In this document: positions 36,501 through 43,912 of the stretch, one piece after another
Position numbering within the stretch: the first letter of the stretch is position 1
Layout of the letters: each line of letters opens with the position of its first letter
Source: Verrucomicrobiales bacterium
GTDB taxonomy: Bacteria > Verrucomicrobiota > Verrucomicrobiia > Limisphaerales > CAIMTB01
Reading direction: 5' to 3'
NCBI GenBank assembly: GCA_016795425.1
Contig: JAEUHG010000010.1
Location: forward strand, 1 to 57,493
DNA length: 57,493 bases
Made by a program: the position numbers and the translations under genes
The notes under the pieces: model-generated
What the model was told of the DNA's origin: nothing
Database searches by the model: none
The model's input: the letters and a program-made list of their open reading frames with translations, nothing else

Positions 36501-37020
36501 CATGGGCGCCCATGCGCTCTTTGCCCAGGAACACGGCCTCCACGAATTCCGACGCCGCGGGTCTCAGGGCTCATCGCGCAAAACGGAGGACCCGGCGACG
36601 GAGCCCCAGGAATGGGTATCGGTCGAGGTGCGTCCATGGGCCGCGCCTCGCGATTCCGGTTATGCGCGACGGGTCACCCGACAACTTACGGCCTGCAAAC
36701 CGGGCGCTTCCCAATGGCTACCCAAGGCCACCTGGCGGGTGACCCTCTTCGACGAAACGGCGGTCCGTTCTCTGGATGTCGTGGTCGTGGGGGTGAAGGA
36801 AACGGCCCGCGATACCGCCGCAGCCATACTCTGGAACCTGACTCAACCGACACCCTGCCTTGGAGGGAGCCCTGCCCAGGTGATCCGCCGGTACGATTTG
36901 GGTCGGGGGGCGGTAGCCCGCGATCTACGGACCGGAGCGTCAACCTCACGGCTGGCGCACTTGTTTCGAGGGCAAATCGAATTATTGGGCCGGTGGAGAG
37001 TGGAAAGCCCGAGACCCTAG
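33511..37020 (+). CDS. HEAT-like/AAA/ClpB-type AAA2 protein fused to a release-factor-2-like domain lacking GGQ
   Basis: 1169 residues, no export signal. Residues 1-190 are HEAT-like helices. A first AAA module has Walker A GPSGCGKT (285-292) but a degraded Walker B (VVLYVPNVADL). A second, ClpA/B-type module has GPTGVGKT (553-560), LLDEIEKS (DE 619-620), sensor ILTSNIG, and a ClpB C-domain ending near 800. Residues 832-1160 follow release factor 2 by eye: GFYQDRARSEAVFDELSRLE, ESSGTVPSTVYLLVTGMGAH, GLHEFRR, and near the end DLRTG (1138-1142). Where RF2 has GGQ this protein has ASQ (1066-1068), and the SPF stop-codon loop is absent. It may unfold or remodel something at the ribosome without cleaving peptidyl-tRNA (inference). 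Confidence 0.85.
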   Translation: MNDEIHKLIEILRRGEYEDSSEKIEALGAALREAKAGLDELRQLLGAPQVPLRLAAIHACIGTTDPEVPLLLEQVALSTDSQVRGRLAYLLGQRSLSTTEAGYRALLQDPDSLIRGQAVKAVAGQAEFVGTLRDLALKDPDWDVREHCMRGLGVPQDVAAVAHGLEVLAEEAHEDTRQIIAKNLELYLAAHDDFDFAATGLGPGILIKACKQLGETPGRHPITRARLEKATETAVDPAALARFGVDLTAQIASGALPCAFEVAEALQVVIERLERAPSRAIALIGPSGCGKTALIHALVRELAKPERGGWRVLRMSPADFLSGTKYVGEWETRLRDLIATIRHPRRVVLYVPNVADLAAVGRWEKSDANVVSALAPQLEDGSIHLIGEATPEDFERGLGREPALSRLFERVLLEPATPDRTRLVLRALRDQAGAPLSNEVIDQLFEASESFLNHVARPGAAAGLLRAVLDRHSPRNEPIQRREILETLAHSTGVPVDLLDDATPLDLPALNAFFESRIMGQPDAVQAVVDLVTLVKAGLTDPNKPFGVMLFVGPTGVGKTELARILAEYVFGDPARLLRFDMSEFAGAEGFTRLIGGRGENGLLTDAIRQRPFSVVLLDEIEKSHLNVFDLCLQIFDAGRLTDGHGRLVDFRRSIVILTSNIGAELPGATVGFGTSAAQNGGAEPGNPDAERTFRELSRFFRPEFLNRIDRIVHFRPLGMDVAERIARREVDLVLRRSGVTRRGISVAVDPEVIALLVKEGYSPSFGARPLKRTVERLLLQPLAQALATGRLGPGHVVSLRAHARRIDVAISRPLPPDRPSSAPALNPHRHSTQRRVEALTRRGAELDERLASHRHRRSELVNRTQQPGFYQDRARSEAVFDELSRLEAFLTRAERLRSTITSFTLDPGQRTGAGTLDDLDAELDQIAQVLDHPGPHDLDDVLLAIQPARTRGAALNGLRDLLAMYVGAATRHHLTGTVLAESSGTVPSTVYLLVTGMGAHALFAQEHGLHEFRRRGSQGSSRKTEDPATEPQEWVSVEVRPWAAPRDSGYARRVTRQLTACKPGASQWLPKATWRVTLFDETAVRSLDVVVVGVKETARDTAAAILWNLTQPTPCLGGSPAQVIRRYDLGRGAVARDLRTGASTSRLAHLFRGQIELLGRWRVESPRP

Positions 37021-37410
37021 AGAGTCGGCTGGGATGGCACCGGGGTTGAATGTCGGCCTGCCTTACACCTGATACCGACTCGAAATCCATGATAAACCAC
37101 TGATCCACAGGTGTTTATTCAATAGCATCGACATTCCGCCCAGCCCCACTGTCGAACTCCTTTACACTTCCCCACCCGAACCCCTTAGATGGTCGACAGA
37201 CCGGCTAGAGCCCCGAACTTATTCTAGATTACAAGCAATTGTGCAGGAACAGGATAAACTGGGCTCAACTATTTGTAGGAAGATTTTCTAGCTGATTGGC
37301 ATACTCATTGCTTTGAAAGACTCGAGTCTCCACCCGAGAGATGCACCGAGACCCAAAAGGCAGTGGGCGGTGTAACGGCACTAAAGATCGGCAGGAAGAA
37401 GTAGAACATT
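37021..37410. other. 390-base intergenic region holding a sigma-54 promoter
   Basis: No gene is visible between the AAA gene and the VPDSG-type gene. The left half is AT-richer sequence without a clear terminator. The right half contains the sigma-54 element at 37296-37314, listed separately, and GGAAGAAG upstream of ATG 37411 as a ribosome site. Confidence 0.6.
37296..37314 (+). promoter_or_regulatory. Sigma-54 (RpoN) promoter
   Basis: TTGGCATACTCATTGCTTT contains the -24 GG (37298-37299) and -12 GC (37310-37311) separated by exactly ten bases, with the surrounding TGGCA and TTGCT of the consensus. Transcription would start near 37323, about 88 bases before the VPDSG-type gene. Sigma-54 control of sorted surface proteins is known for PEP-CTERM systems. 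No activator gene is in the window. Confidence 0.8.
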
Positions 37411-38073
37411 ATGACGAAGCGAGCACTTATCACCATCGGGGCAGCGGTCCTTGCCAGCGCAGCGACGACTTGGGCACTTCCGATTCCCAGCAGCATCGAT
37501 ATTGATTTTCGGAGCGCCAGTTGGAGTGGAGCTCACAACCAGGGCACCTTCGCGTTGGGTGGCGTGACGGTGAGTGCTTTGCCGTCGGGCTCCGTGTTGC
37601 GGCATGCGACCGGCGACGGTCTGGGTATTGACGGGTCTCTTCCCAACAGGATTGAAGACCCGAGCGAAGTGGGTCCTTTGGAGACTTTGGTGGTGAATTT
37701 TTCGTCTCCCACGAGCCTGTTGGCCGCGTACCTCAACGATCTCTACCCGCAATCGATTTCTGAATTGGTGCAGGACAGCGGATGGCTGGAACTCTACAAC
37801 GGCTCCAGTCTGATCGACACGTACGCCTTCACCGGCTCGGAAAGTTCCGGAGAGAAGACGATCAACTTCAACGCCGCGACTTTGGTCACGCGAGTGGAGT
37901 TCAAGGTCTATTTCGGCAATAATCCTGTGGAGTGGCTGGCCAACCGGGATTTCGCGGTCGCCGGTTTTGATGTGCAGGAGGTCGTGGTGCCGGTCGCTGA
38001 CAACGGTTTGACTCTCGTGCTCCTCGGCGGCGGCCTGCTGGGACTGGGGTTGGTGCGTCGCAGCAAGGTCTAA
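37411..38073 (+). CDS. VPDSG-CTERM-like sorted surface protein
   Basis: 220 residues with a signal peptide (TIGAAVLASAATTWA). The middle is a beta-rich domain with few cysteines. The C-terminus VPVADNGLTLVLLGGGLLGL ending GLVRRSKV is a sorting signal: VP-type motif, glycine/leucine membrane helix and basic tail, a variant of the VPDSG-CTERM signal of Verrucomicrobiota processed by an exosortase. The product is probably delivered to the outer surface or exopolysaccharide. It is a single-gene transcript bounded by a sigma-54 promoter and a strong terminator. The mature domain is not recognised. Confidence 0.85.
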   Translation: MTKRALITIGAAVLASAATTWALPIPSSIDIDFRSASWSGAHNQGTFALGGVTVSALPSGSVLRHATGDGLGIDGSLPNRIEDPSEVGPLETLVVNFSSPTSLLAAYLNDLYPQSISELVQDSGWLELYNGSSLIDTYAFTGSESSGEKTINFNAATLVTRVEFKVYFGNNPVEWLANRDFAVAGFDVQEVVVPVADNGLTLVLLGGGLLGLGLVRRSKV

Positions 38074-38125
38074 ATCAGACTTTGCGGTCGCCGAATCCTC
38101 CTCCCGAACATTCCTCCTGGTAACG

Positions 38126-38160
38126 ACGAAGCGGAACCTCTGGGTTCCGCTTCGTGGCTT
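38126..38160. terminator. Strong intrinsic terminator between convergent genes
   Basis: A perfect 13-bp stem ACGAAGCGGAACC (38126-38138) / GGTTCCGCTTCGT (38143-38155) with loop TCTG, followed by GGCTTTT. It ends the VPDSG-type transcript on the plus strand and may also serve the adenylate kinase gene coming from the other side. Confidence 0.85.
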
Positions 38161-38197
38161 TTGGGGGTCGACAGACCCCGCATCACGCACCCAGGCC

Positions 38198-39532
38198 CTA
38201 CACCTGCGTGGCAGCCTCCGGTTCCTCCGCAAACAACTTGGCGGCGGCGAGCATGGCCGCCCGGATGGCACCCATGTCGCCTTCGCCACGGACCTCGGTC
38301 AGCACACCGGCGTCGCGATAATACGCGATCAACGGCTTGGTTTGCCGGTGGTAGTTCTTGAGACGTACCAGAATCGTCTCCTCCTTGTCGTCGTCCCGCT
38401 GATACAGCGGTCCGCCACAGTGATTGCAGAGGCCTTCCCGGCGCGGCTTTTTGAACAGGAGATGAAACGGCGCCTGGCATTGCCGGCAAATACGGCGACC
38501 GGATAGGCGGCGGACAATTTCTTCGTCCGAAACCTGCAGGTGAATCACTCCGGTCGTCTTCCGGTTGATGCCGTGCAGGATTTCGTCGAGCGCCTCCGCC
38601 TGCGACACCGTGCGGGGAAAACCATCGAGCACAAACCCGTGGGAAGCATCGGGTTGAGACAGGCGAGTGGCGACCATGCGTTCGGTGACATCATCCGGCA
38701 CCAACTCACCGCGATCCATGTAGGACTTGGCCAGCCGCCCGAGATCCGTCTGGCGCTTGATGTTGTCCCGAAAGAGATCGCCGGTACTGATGTGCGGGAG
38801 TTTGAAGCCTTTGCAGAGGTGCTCGGCTTGGGTGCCTTTGCCGCTGCCGGGCCCCCCTAGCAACACCAAGTTCAAAGCCGGGTCCGGCTGGACGAGCGCC
38901 GCGGGCTTCGATTTCAGCAACTGATCGAGAAAGGCCAGATCGGCCTCCGAGAACTCCGGGTGTCGGGAGACGGAGAGTCCCTGGACAAGATCCTTCAATT
39001 GCATCTCCAACTGATGTGCCGGGGCGTCGGCATGAAGGAGCACCAACCGGCCCGTGTCGTAATAGTGCTTCAGCACGGGTGCGACCATCCGTCGAAACAC
39101 ATGGAGCCGATGTCGCAGTATATGAGGTTCGTCGTCCTGTCGGGGCGGTTGGCGTTGGGCGACCCGCTGAAAGATCACCGCTTCCGGCACGTGCAGGTAA
39201 ACAACGGCGTCGAGCTTCTGTCCAAGATCCAGCAGAAGGTCATCAAGAAACCGCGCCTGGGTGACCGTCCTCGGAAAACCATCCAGGATTGTGTTCGTGC
39301 CCGGGGGAAGATGCCGGAAGATTTCTTCGACCATGGCGTCGACGAATTCGTCTGGCACCAGTTCACCGTTTTGGACGTATTCCCGGGTCAACAGACCCAA
39401 GGCCGTTCCGTAGTTGGCTTTCTGGCGGAGCACGTCCCCCAGGGTGATCGGGTGGAGCTTGTTCTTCTCGGCAAGGGCGCTGATCAGCGTTCCCTTGCCT
39501 GCACCGGTTGGGCCTAACAGGGCGATATTCAT
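38198..39532 (-). CDS. adk: Double-length (tandem-domain) adenylate kinase
   Basis: 444 residues holding two complete adenylate-kinase-like domains; normal enzymes have about 215. Domain 1 has P-loop GPTGAGKGT, ILDGFPRTVTQA and a short lid. Domain 2, starting near residue 222, has GGPGSGKGT, STGDLFRD, FVLDGFPRTVSQAEALDE and a zinc lid with four cysteines (CRQC ... CNHC, about residues 348-375). The enzyme interconverts ATP, AMP and ADP in the cytoplasm. Domain 2 looks fully active; domain 1 keeps the P-loop and acid pair RQDDEP but diverges, and could act on another nucleotide or be regulatory. It lies in a minus-strand run with pckA. Confidence 0.9.
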   Translation of the reverse strand: MNIALLGPTGAGKGTLISALAEKNKLHPITLGDVLRQKANYGTALGLLTREYVQNGELVPDEFVDAMVEEIFRHLPPGTNTILDGFPRTVTQARFLDDLLLDLGQKLDAVVYLHVPEAVIFQRVAQRQPPRQDDEPHILRHRLHVFRRMVAPVLKHYYDTGRLVLLHADAPAHQLEMQLKDLVQGLSVSRHPEFSEADLAFLDQLLKSKPAALVQPDPALNLVLLGGPGSGKGTQAEHLCKGFKLPHISTGDLFRDNIKRQTDLGRLAKSYMDRGELVPDDVTERMVATRLSQPDASHGFVLDGFPRTVSQAEALDEILHGINRKTTGVIHLQVSDEEIVRRLSGRRICRQCQAPFHLLFKKPRREGLCNHCGGPLYQRDDDKEETILVRLKNYHRQTKPLIAYYRDAGVLTEVRGEGDMGAIRAAMLAAAKLFAEEPEAATQV

Positions 39533-39638
39533 AGGGAAAGGATTGGGTCGGCGTTACAGGTCGCGGCGATCACAAGGATCGATTCGGTCGGGGAGGAGGC
39601 ACGTCAGCATCGATGGCGACACGTCGTTGGCAGGGATG

Positions 39639-41225
39639 TCAGCCGACCGGACCTGCGGCGCGAACAGCCGGGTCGATCCCCGCCTCGAACTTGGAAAAAT
39701 TGCGGCGGAACAACTCGGCCAGACGTTTGGCGGTCGCGTCGTAGGCGCACGGATCGCGCCAGGTGTTCCGCGGCTGAAGGGCTTCCTTGGGAACACCGGC
39801 GACCTCCGTTACGATCTCAAGACCGAAGATCGGGTCCCGATGTGTGGGGGCATCGCGAAGGGCTCCGCTGTGAATGGCGTCAATGATCGCCCGGGTGAAG
39901 GAGAGCTTCATCCGCTTGCCGGCCCCGAAGGACCCACCGCTCCAACCGGTGTTCACCAGCCAGACTTGGGCGCCATGCTGTTTCATCTTTTGAGCCAGCA
40001 ATTCCGCATACCGGGAAGGATGCCACACCAGGAACGGTCCACCGAAGCAGGGTGAAAAAGTCGCCGACGGCTCCGTGACCCCCACCTCCGTGCCAGCGAC
40101 CTTGGCAGTGTAGCCGCTGACAAAGTGATACATGGCCTGCTCGGGAGTGAGCCGACTCACCGGCGGCAGCACGCCAAACGCATCGCAAGTGAGGAAGATC
40201 ACGTCGGTCGGATGCCCCGCCACACAAGGGATCTTCGCATTGCGAATGTATTCGATGGGGTACGCACCACGGGTGTTCTCCGTGATGCTGGAATCGTGGA
40301 AATCGACCTCTCGATCCTCCTCCAACACCACATTCTCCAGAACGGCACCAAAATGCAGGGCCTGGAAGATGTCCGGCTCCGACTCGGGCGTCAGGTCGAT
40401 CGTTTTCGCGTAGCATCCACCCTCGATATTGAAGATCCCGCGATCGCTCCAACAGTGCTCGTCGTCTCCCACCAGCAGTCGGTGCGGATCGGCGGAAAGG
40501 GTCGTCTTGCCGGTACCGGACAATCCGAACAGCAGCGAGGCACGGCCGGTCTGGCGATCCGCGGTGGCAGAGCAATGCATCGACAAGATGCCGCACTTGG
40601 GCATGAGGTAATTCATGATGGTGAACACCCCCTTCTTCATCTCACCGGCATACTCCGTCCCCAGAATGACCATTTCGCGGCTGGCAAAACACAGGTCGAT
40701 GCTCGTCCTCGACGTCATTCCCGTGGTGTGGGGATTGGCGGGGAACTGGCCCGCGTTGTAAATCACGTAGTCGGGCTCCCCAAAGGCGACGAGTTCCTCA
40801 TGGGTCGGGCGGATCAACATGTTGGCCATGAACAAGGCATGGTAAGGGCGCGCACAAATGACCCGCACCTTCACCCGATGTTCAGGATCCCAGCCGGCGA
40901 AGCCGTCGAAGCAATACAAGCGCGGTCTCGTATTCAGGAAATCCTTGGCTCGTCGACGATTGATTTCGAAACTTCTCGCCTCGATGGGGATGTTCACCGA
41001 ACCCCACCAGATGTCGTTCTCGGATTCCGGCGTCCGAACGATGTGTTTGTCCTTTGGCGACCGACCGGTCTTTGCTCCCGAATACGCCACCAACGCGCCG
41101 TTCTCGGCGATGCTGGCTTCGGTATCGAAACGGATTGCCTCCTCGTACAAGCGGGCTGCCGGTAGATTGCGTCCGATATCGGAGACCGTGATCTCCTGTT
41201 CCTTGAGGTCAAATTGCTCGCTCAT
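39639..41225 (-). CDS. pckA: Phosphoenolpyruvate carboxykinase (ATP)
   Basis: 528 residues, the family's usual length. Converts oxaloacetate and ATP to phosphoenolpyruvate and CO2, the first step of gluconeogenesis. Hallmarks are GAKTGRSPKDKHIV, GTEYAGEMKKGVFTIMNYLM with the catalytic lysines, MHCSATAD, the P-loop GLSGTGKTTLSADPHR, the kinase-2 motif HCWSDRGIFNIEGG, and NTGWSGGSFGAGKRM. The start MSEQFDLKEQEITV fits family N-termini. It is transcribed toward adk, 106 bases away. The 154 bases upstream show no recognised regulatory element. Confidence 0.97.
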   Translation of the reverse strand: MSEQFDLKEQEITVSDIGRNLPAARLYEEAIRFDTEASIAENGALVAYSGAKTGRSPKDKHIVRTPESENDIWWGSVNIPIEARSFEINRRRAKDFLNTRPRLYCFDGFAGWDPEHRVKVRVICARPYHALFMANMLIRPTHEELVAFGEPDYVIYNAGQFPANPHTTGMTSRTSIDLCFASREMVILGTEYAGEMKKGVFTIMNYLMPKCGILSMHCSATADRQTGRASLLFGLSGTGKTTLSADPHRLLVGDDEHCWSDRGIFNIEGGCYAKTIDLTPESEPDIFQALHFGAVLENVVLEEDREVDFHDSSITENTRGAYPIEYIRNAKIPCVAGHPTDVIFLTCDAFGVLPPVSRLTPEQAMYHFVSGYTAKVAGTEVGVTEPSATFSPCFGGPFLVWHPSRYAELLAQKMKQHGAQVWLVNTGWSGGSFGAGKRMKLSFTRAIIDAIHSGALRDAPTHRDPIFGLEIVTEVAGVPKEALQPRNTWRDPCAYDATAKRLAELFRRNFSKFEAGIDPAVRAAGPVG

Positions 41226-41379
41226 GTGGCCTCTGCTGATCCCGGATGGTCCCTACCGCGCCGGGCGGTGCATAAGCTCTGCTGCACGAACAACGAGGTC
41301 AACGCAAAGTTTGCTAATTTACACACCTCTCCTTCAGCCAGTCATCCAACCGGTCTTCGAGCCTGTTGACCCCTCGGGG

Positions 41380-41901
41380 TCAACGGGACAGTTCCGGTCG
41401 GTATCGGACCTCACCCGCGCAGCCCCGCATCGCGCCCTGCACCAATTCCAAGACCATGAAGACCTCGGGTGGGACCGGAAATGGAGAGAGAATCCCGCAG
41501 GATTCGGCGTCTCTGAATCCGAAGCGGTGGTAGAGACGGGGATGCCCCAAGACGACGACCAACCGGTGGCCTTGACGCCGGCACTCGTCGAGCGCCCAAC
41601 CAATCAGACGCGATCCGATCCCGCGCCCTTGAAACTCCGGATCGACGGCCGCCGGGGCGAGGGCCAACCCCGGAGTTGAACCGTTTCCGGCGCCGATCGT
41701 CACCGGACTGAACGCCACATGCCCGATGACGCGACCGTCGATGGTGGCTACCGCGGACAGGGCCAACCCGCCTCCGCGCCGCAATGCGTCGACCAAGTCC
41801 GCCTCGGCGGCCCGGCCGAAAGCCGCCTGGACGACCTGGTGAATGACCGGCACATCCCGGCGCCTTTCGGCGCGCAGCGCGATTTTCCCGGCGGTTTTCA
41901 T
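41380..41901 (-). CDS. GNAT N-acetyltransferase, YhbS-like
   Basis: 173 residues, cytoplasmic. Motif A is QGRGIGSRLIGWAL, and GHPRLYHRFGFRDAE is the YhbS-like signature. It runs closely parallel to the cassette GNAT at 267-782 (VIGHVAFSPVTIGAG against VIGHCAVSPVTVGSG). ATG 41901 begins MKTAGKIALRAERRRDVP, the normal first strand, although the frame is open much further. A 9-bp inverted repeat GTTGACCCC/GGGGTCAAC (41365-41384) spans the stop codon. It is divergent from the Nudix gene. Confidence 0.9.
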   Translation of the reverse strand: MKTAGKIALRAERRRDVPVIHQVVQAAFGRAAEADLVDALRRGGGLALSAVATIDGRVIGHVAFSPVTIGAGNGSTPGLALAPAAVDPEFQGRGIGSRLIGWALDECRRQGHRLVVVLGHPRLYHRFGFRDAESCGILSPFPVPPEVFMVLELVQGAMRGCAGEVRYRPELSR

Positions 41902-42132
41902 TTCGCTCGAAGAGGAACGATAGGGTTTGCGGATTCGGTGGACGAACGATCTGGGATCACCGGGAGCCCATTTCGGTGCACATTCCCAGTGAAGCTGGGT
42001 CCTCGGGCAATTCAAGACAGGAGCACGAAATCCTTTCAGCCCTGGAAGCCCTCGGAAGGTCGACGCTCCGGCCAGGACCCGAACGGAGGGGATTTGACGG
42101 AGATCCGCCGGCTTCGCACAGTCCCCGGCCCG

Positions 42133-42618
42133 ATGGCGCACATTCACGAAAAGATCGATTTCACGGTGGCGATCTTTGTCGTGCATCAGGACCGTGTGTT
42201 GGTGATTCACCATCGCAAACTTCGGCGGTGGCTGCCTTTGGGCGGGCATATTGAACTGGACGAAGATCCGGAACAGGCGGCGCTGCGGGAAGCCAAGGAG
42301 GAAAGCGGCCTGGACGTGCGACTGCTGGGGGAACGTCCACCAACCACCGAACCTGGCACGCGCGCCCTGATCGCGCCGCGATTTCTCGACATTCATCGTA
42401 TCCACGAGACGCACGAGCACATCGGCATGATCTACTTCGCCCAACCAGTGGCGGGCTCGGTGGACCTGGCGGAGGAGGAACACCTCGCCATTCGCTGGTG
42501 CACAGCCGAGGAACTCGACCGCCTGGAGCCGCCGATGACCCAGGCGGTGAAATGGTATTGTCTGCAAGCGATCCGGGAAGTCGGAGCGGTCGAACGCGGA
42601 CACGGATCCACCGATTGA
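42133..42618 (+). CDS. Nudix hydrolase
   Basis: 161 residues. The Nudix box is complete: GGHIELDEDPEQAALREAKE followed by ESGLDV, giving the metal-binding REAKEES core that hydrolyses nucleoside diphosphates linked to another group. The flanking strand FVVHQDRVLVIHHRKLRRWL is typical of the fold. It could act in housecleaning of oxidised nucleotides or on nucleotide sugars; the substrate is not readable. ATG 42133 is chosen just before the first strand. It sits 39 bases upstream of the MFS gene on the same strand, so they may be cotranscribed. Confidence 0.93.
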   Translation: MAHIHEKIDFTVAIFVVHQDRVLVIHHRKLRRWLPLGGHIELDEDPEQAALREAKEESGLDVRLLGERPPTTEPGTRALIAPRFLDIHRIHETHEHIGMIYFAQPVAGSVDLAEEEHLAIRWCTAEELDRLEPPMTQAVKWYCLQAIREVGAVERGHGSTD

Positions 42619-42657
42619 ACCGAAAACCGGGCGATCGACGGGTCGCCGGACCGGACC

Positions 42658-43899
42658 ATGCCATCATCGTCACGAATCAAGACAGGCGCCTTTGTTCTGG
42701 AGGGACTGAACTCCATTTCGACGACGTTCTATTTCTATTTCGTCTACTGGTTTTTGAGCCGGGATCTCCAATTTGGCAGCCGCGAGAACCTTCTGTGGGC
42801 GGTCGCGCAAGGGGCGGTCTACGTCGTCGCATCGCTCAAGGGCGGCAACTACGGACAACGTCGAGGATATCTGCGCGCCCTGAAGATCGGGTTCCTTGGG
42901 ATGTCGACCTGTTTCTTCCTGGCATGGTTTACCCACTGGGCGGGATTGCCGCGGTCGATTGAAATCGGCATCCAGGCCGTCCTGATGCTGGTGGCCACGG
43001 TTTCGATCTGCTTCACCTGGCCCAACCTCGAAGCAATCGTCAGCGAAGGGGAACCCGGGCCGCGCCTGCAGCGGTTGATCGGGATTTATAATTTGGTTTG
43101 GTCCGGGTGCGGTGCTTTCGCCTACTTCATAGGGGGGGCGCTGTTTGCGTGGTTGGGGGGCGCCCATTTCACCCTGCTGATCCCGGCCATCATGATCGCG
43201 GGCCAGTGGGGCATCACTCATTGGCTGGCCAAGCAACCAGGCGCGGAAACAAGGCCACATGGGGAAGCCCACGGTTCGATGGTCTCCGAGCACGAGCGTC
43301 ATCGGACGCCGATCAGCCCAAAGACCTTCTTGCTCATGTCCTGGCTGGCGAACCCATGCGCGTATGTGGCCATCAACACCGCGGTGCCCCTGATTCCGTC
43401 GCTGGCCGAACGCCTCGGACTCGAACCGCGGGTGGCCGGGTTCTTTTGTTCGATCTGGTTATTTGCCCGCACCGTAACCTTCCTGGGGTTGTGGCGATGG
43501 ACGGGATGGCACTATCGCTTTCGATGGCTCGTCGCGGCGTTCGTCGGGATGATTGCGGGATTCCTATTTATCTTCCTGGCGTCGAGCCTGGGATCGCTGG
43601 ATCGCTCGCAAGTCCTGACCTTGGTGACGGTGGCGCAAATTGTCTTCGGCATCGGACTCGGGCTCATCTACTACTCCTCGTTGTTCTATTCGATGGATGT
43701 CGGCGACACCAAAGGCGACCACGGCGGCATCCACGAGGCCGCGATAGGGGCGGGCCTGTTAGGGGGCCCGCTCGTCGGTGCGGCCGCCCAGTTTGCGCGT
43801 CCCGGGAGCCCCACCGCGGCGGCGTGGGCGGTCAGCGCCGTGCTGGGTGTCGGACTGGTGGTGTTGGTCGCCTTGCGCTACCGGCGCGAACGATTGTAA
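42658..43899 (+). CDS. MFS transporter
   Basis: 413 residues with about 12 hydrophobic segments; inner membrane. The first-half loop between segments 2 and 3 (KGGNYGQRRGYLRALKIG) is basic as expected but lacks the strict MFS signature. A charged central loop (GAETRPHGEAHGSMVSEHER) divides the halves. SMDVGDTKGDHGGIHEAAIG in the second half looks like a family-specific motif. It resembles verrucomicrobial carriers with no assigned substrate. It converges with the lyase-like gene, leaving only 13 bases. Confidence 0.85.
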   Translation: MPSSSRIKTGAFVLEGLNSISTTFYFYFVYWFLSRDLQFGSRENLLWAVAQGAVYVVASLKGGNYGQRRGYLRALKIGFLGMSTCFFLAWFTHWAGLPRSIEIGIQAVLMLVATVSICFTWPNLEAIVSEGEPGPRLQRLIGIYNLVWSGCGAFAYFIGGALFAWLGGAHFTLLIPAIMIAGQWGITHWLAKQPGAETRPHGEAHGSMVSEHERHRTPISPKTFLLMSWLANPCAYVAINTAVPLIPSLAERLGLEPRVAGFFCSIWLFARTVTFLGLWRWTGWHYRFRWLVAAFVGMIAGFLFIFLASSLGSLDRSQVLTLVTVAQIVFGIGLGLIYYSSLFYSMDVGDTKGDHGGIHEAAIGAGLLGGPLVGAAAQFARPGSPTAAAWAVSAVLGVGLVVLVALRYRRERL

Positions 43900-43912
43900 C
43901 GAGCCGCGAGGT

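Noticed and set aside
41365..41384. Terminator after the minus-strand GNAT
   Set aside because: The 9-bp inverted repeat has a two-base loop, overlaps the stop codon and lacks a T run.
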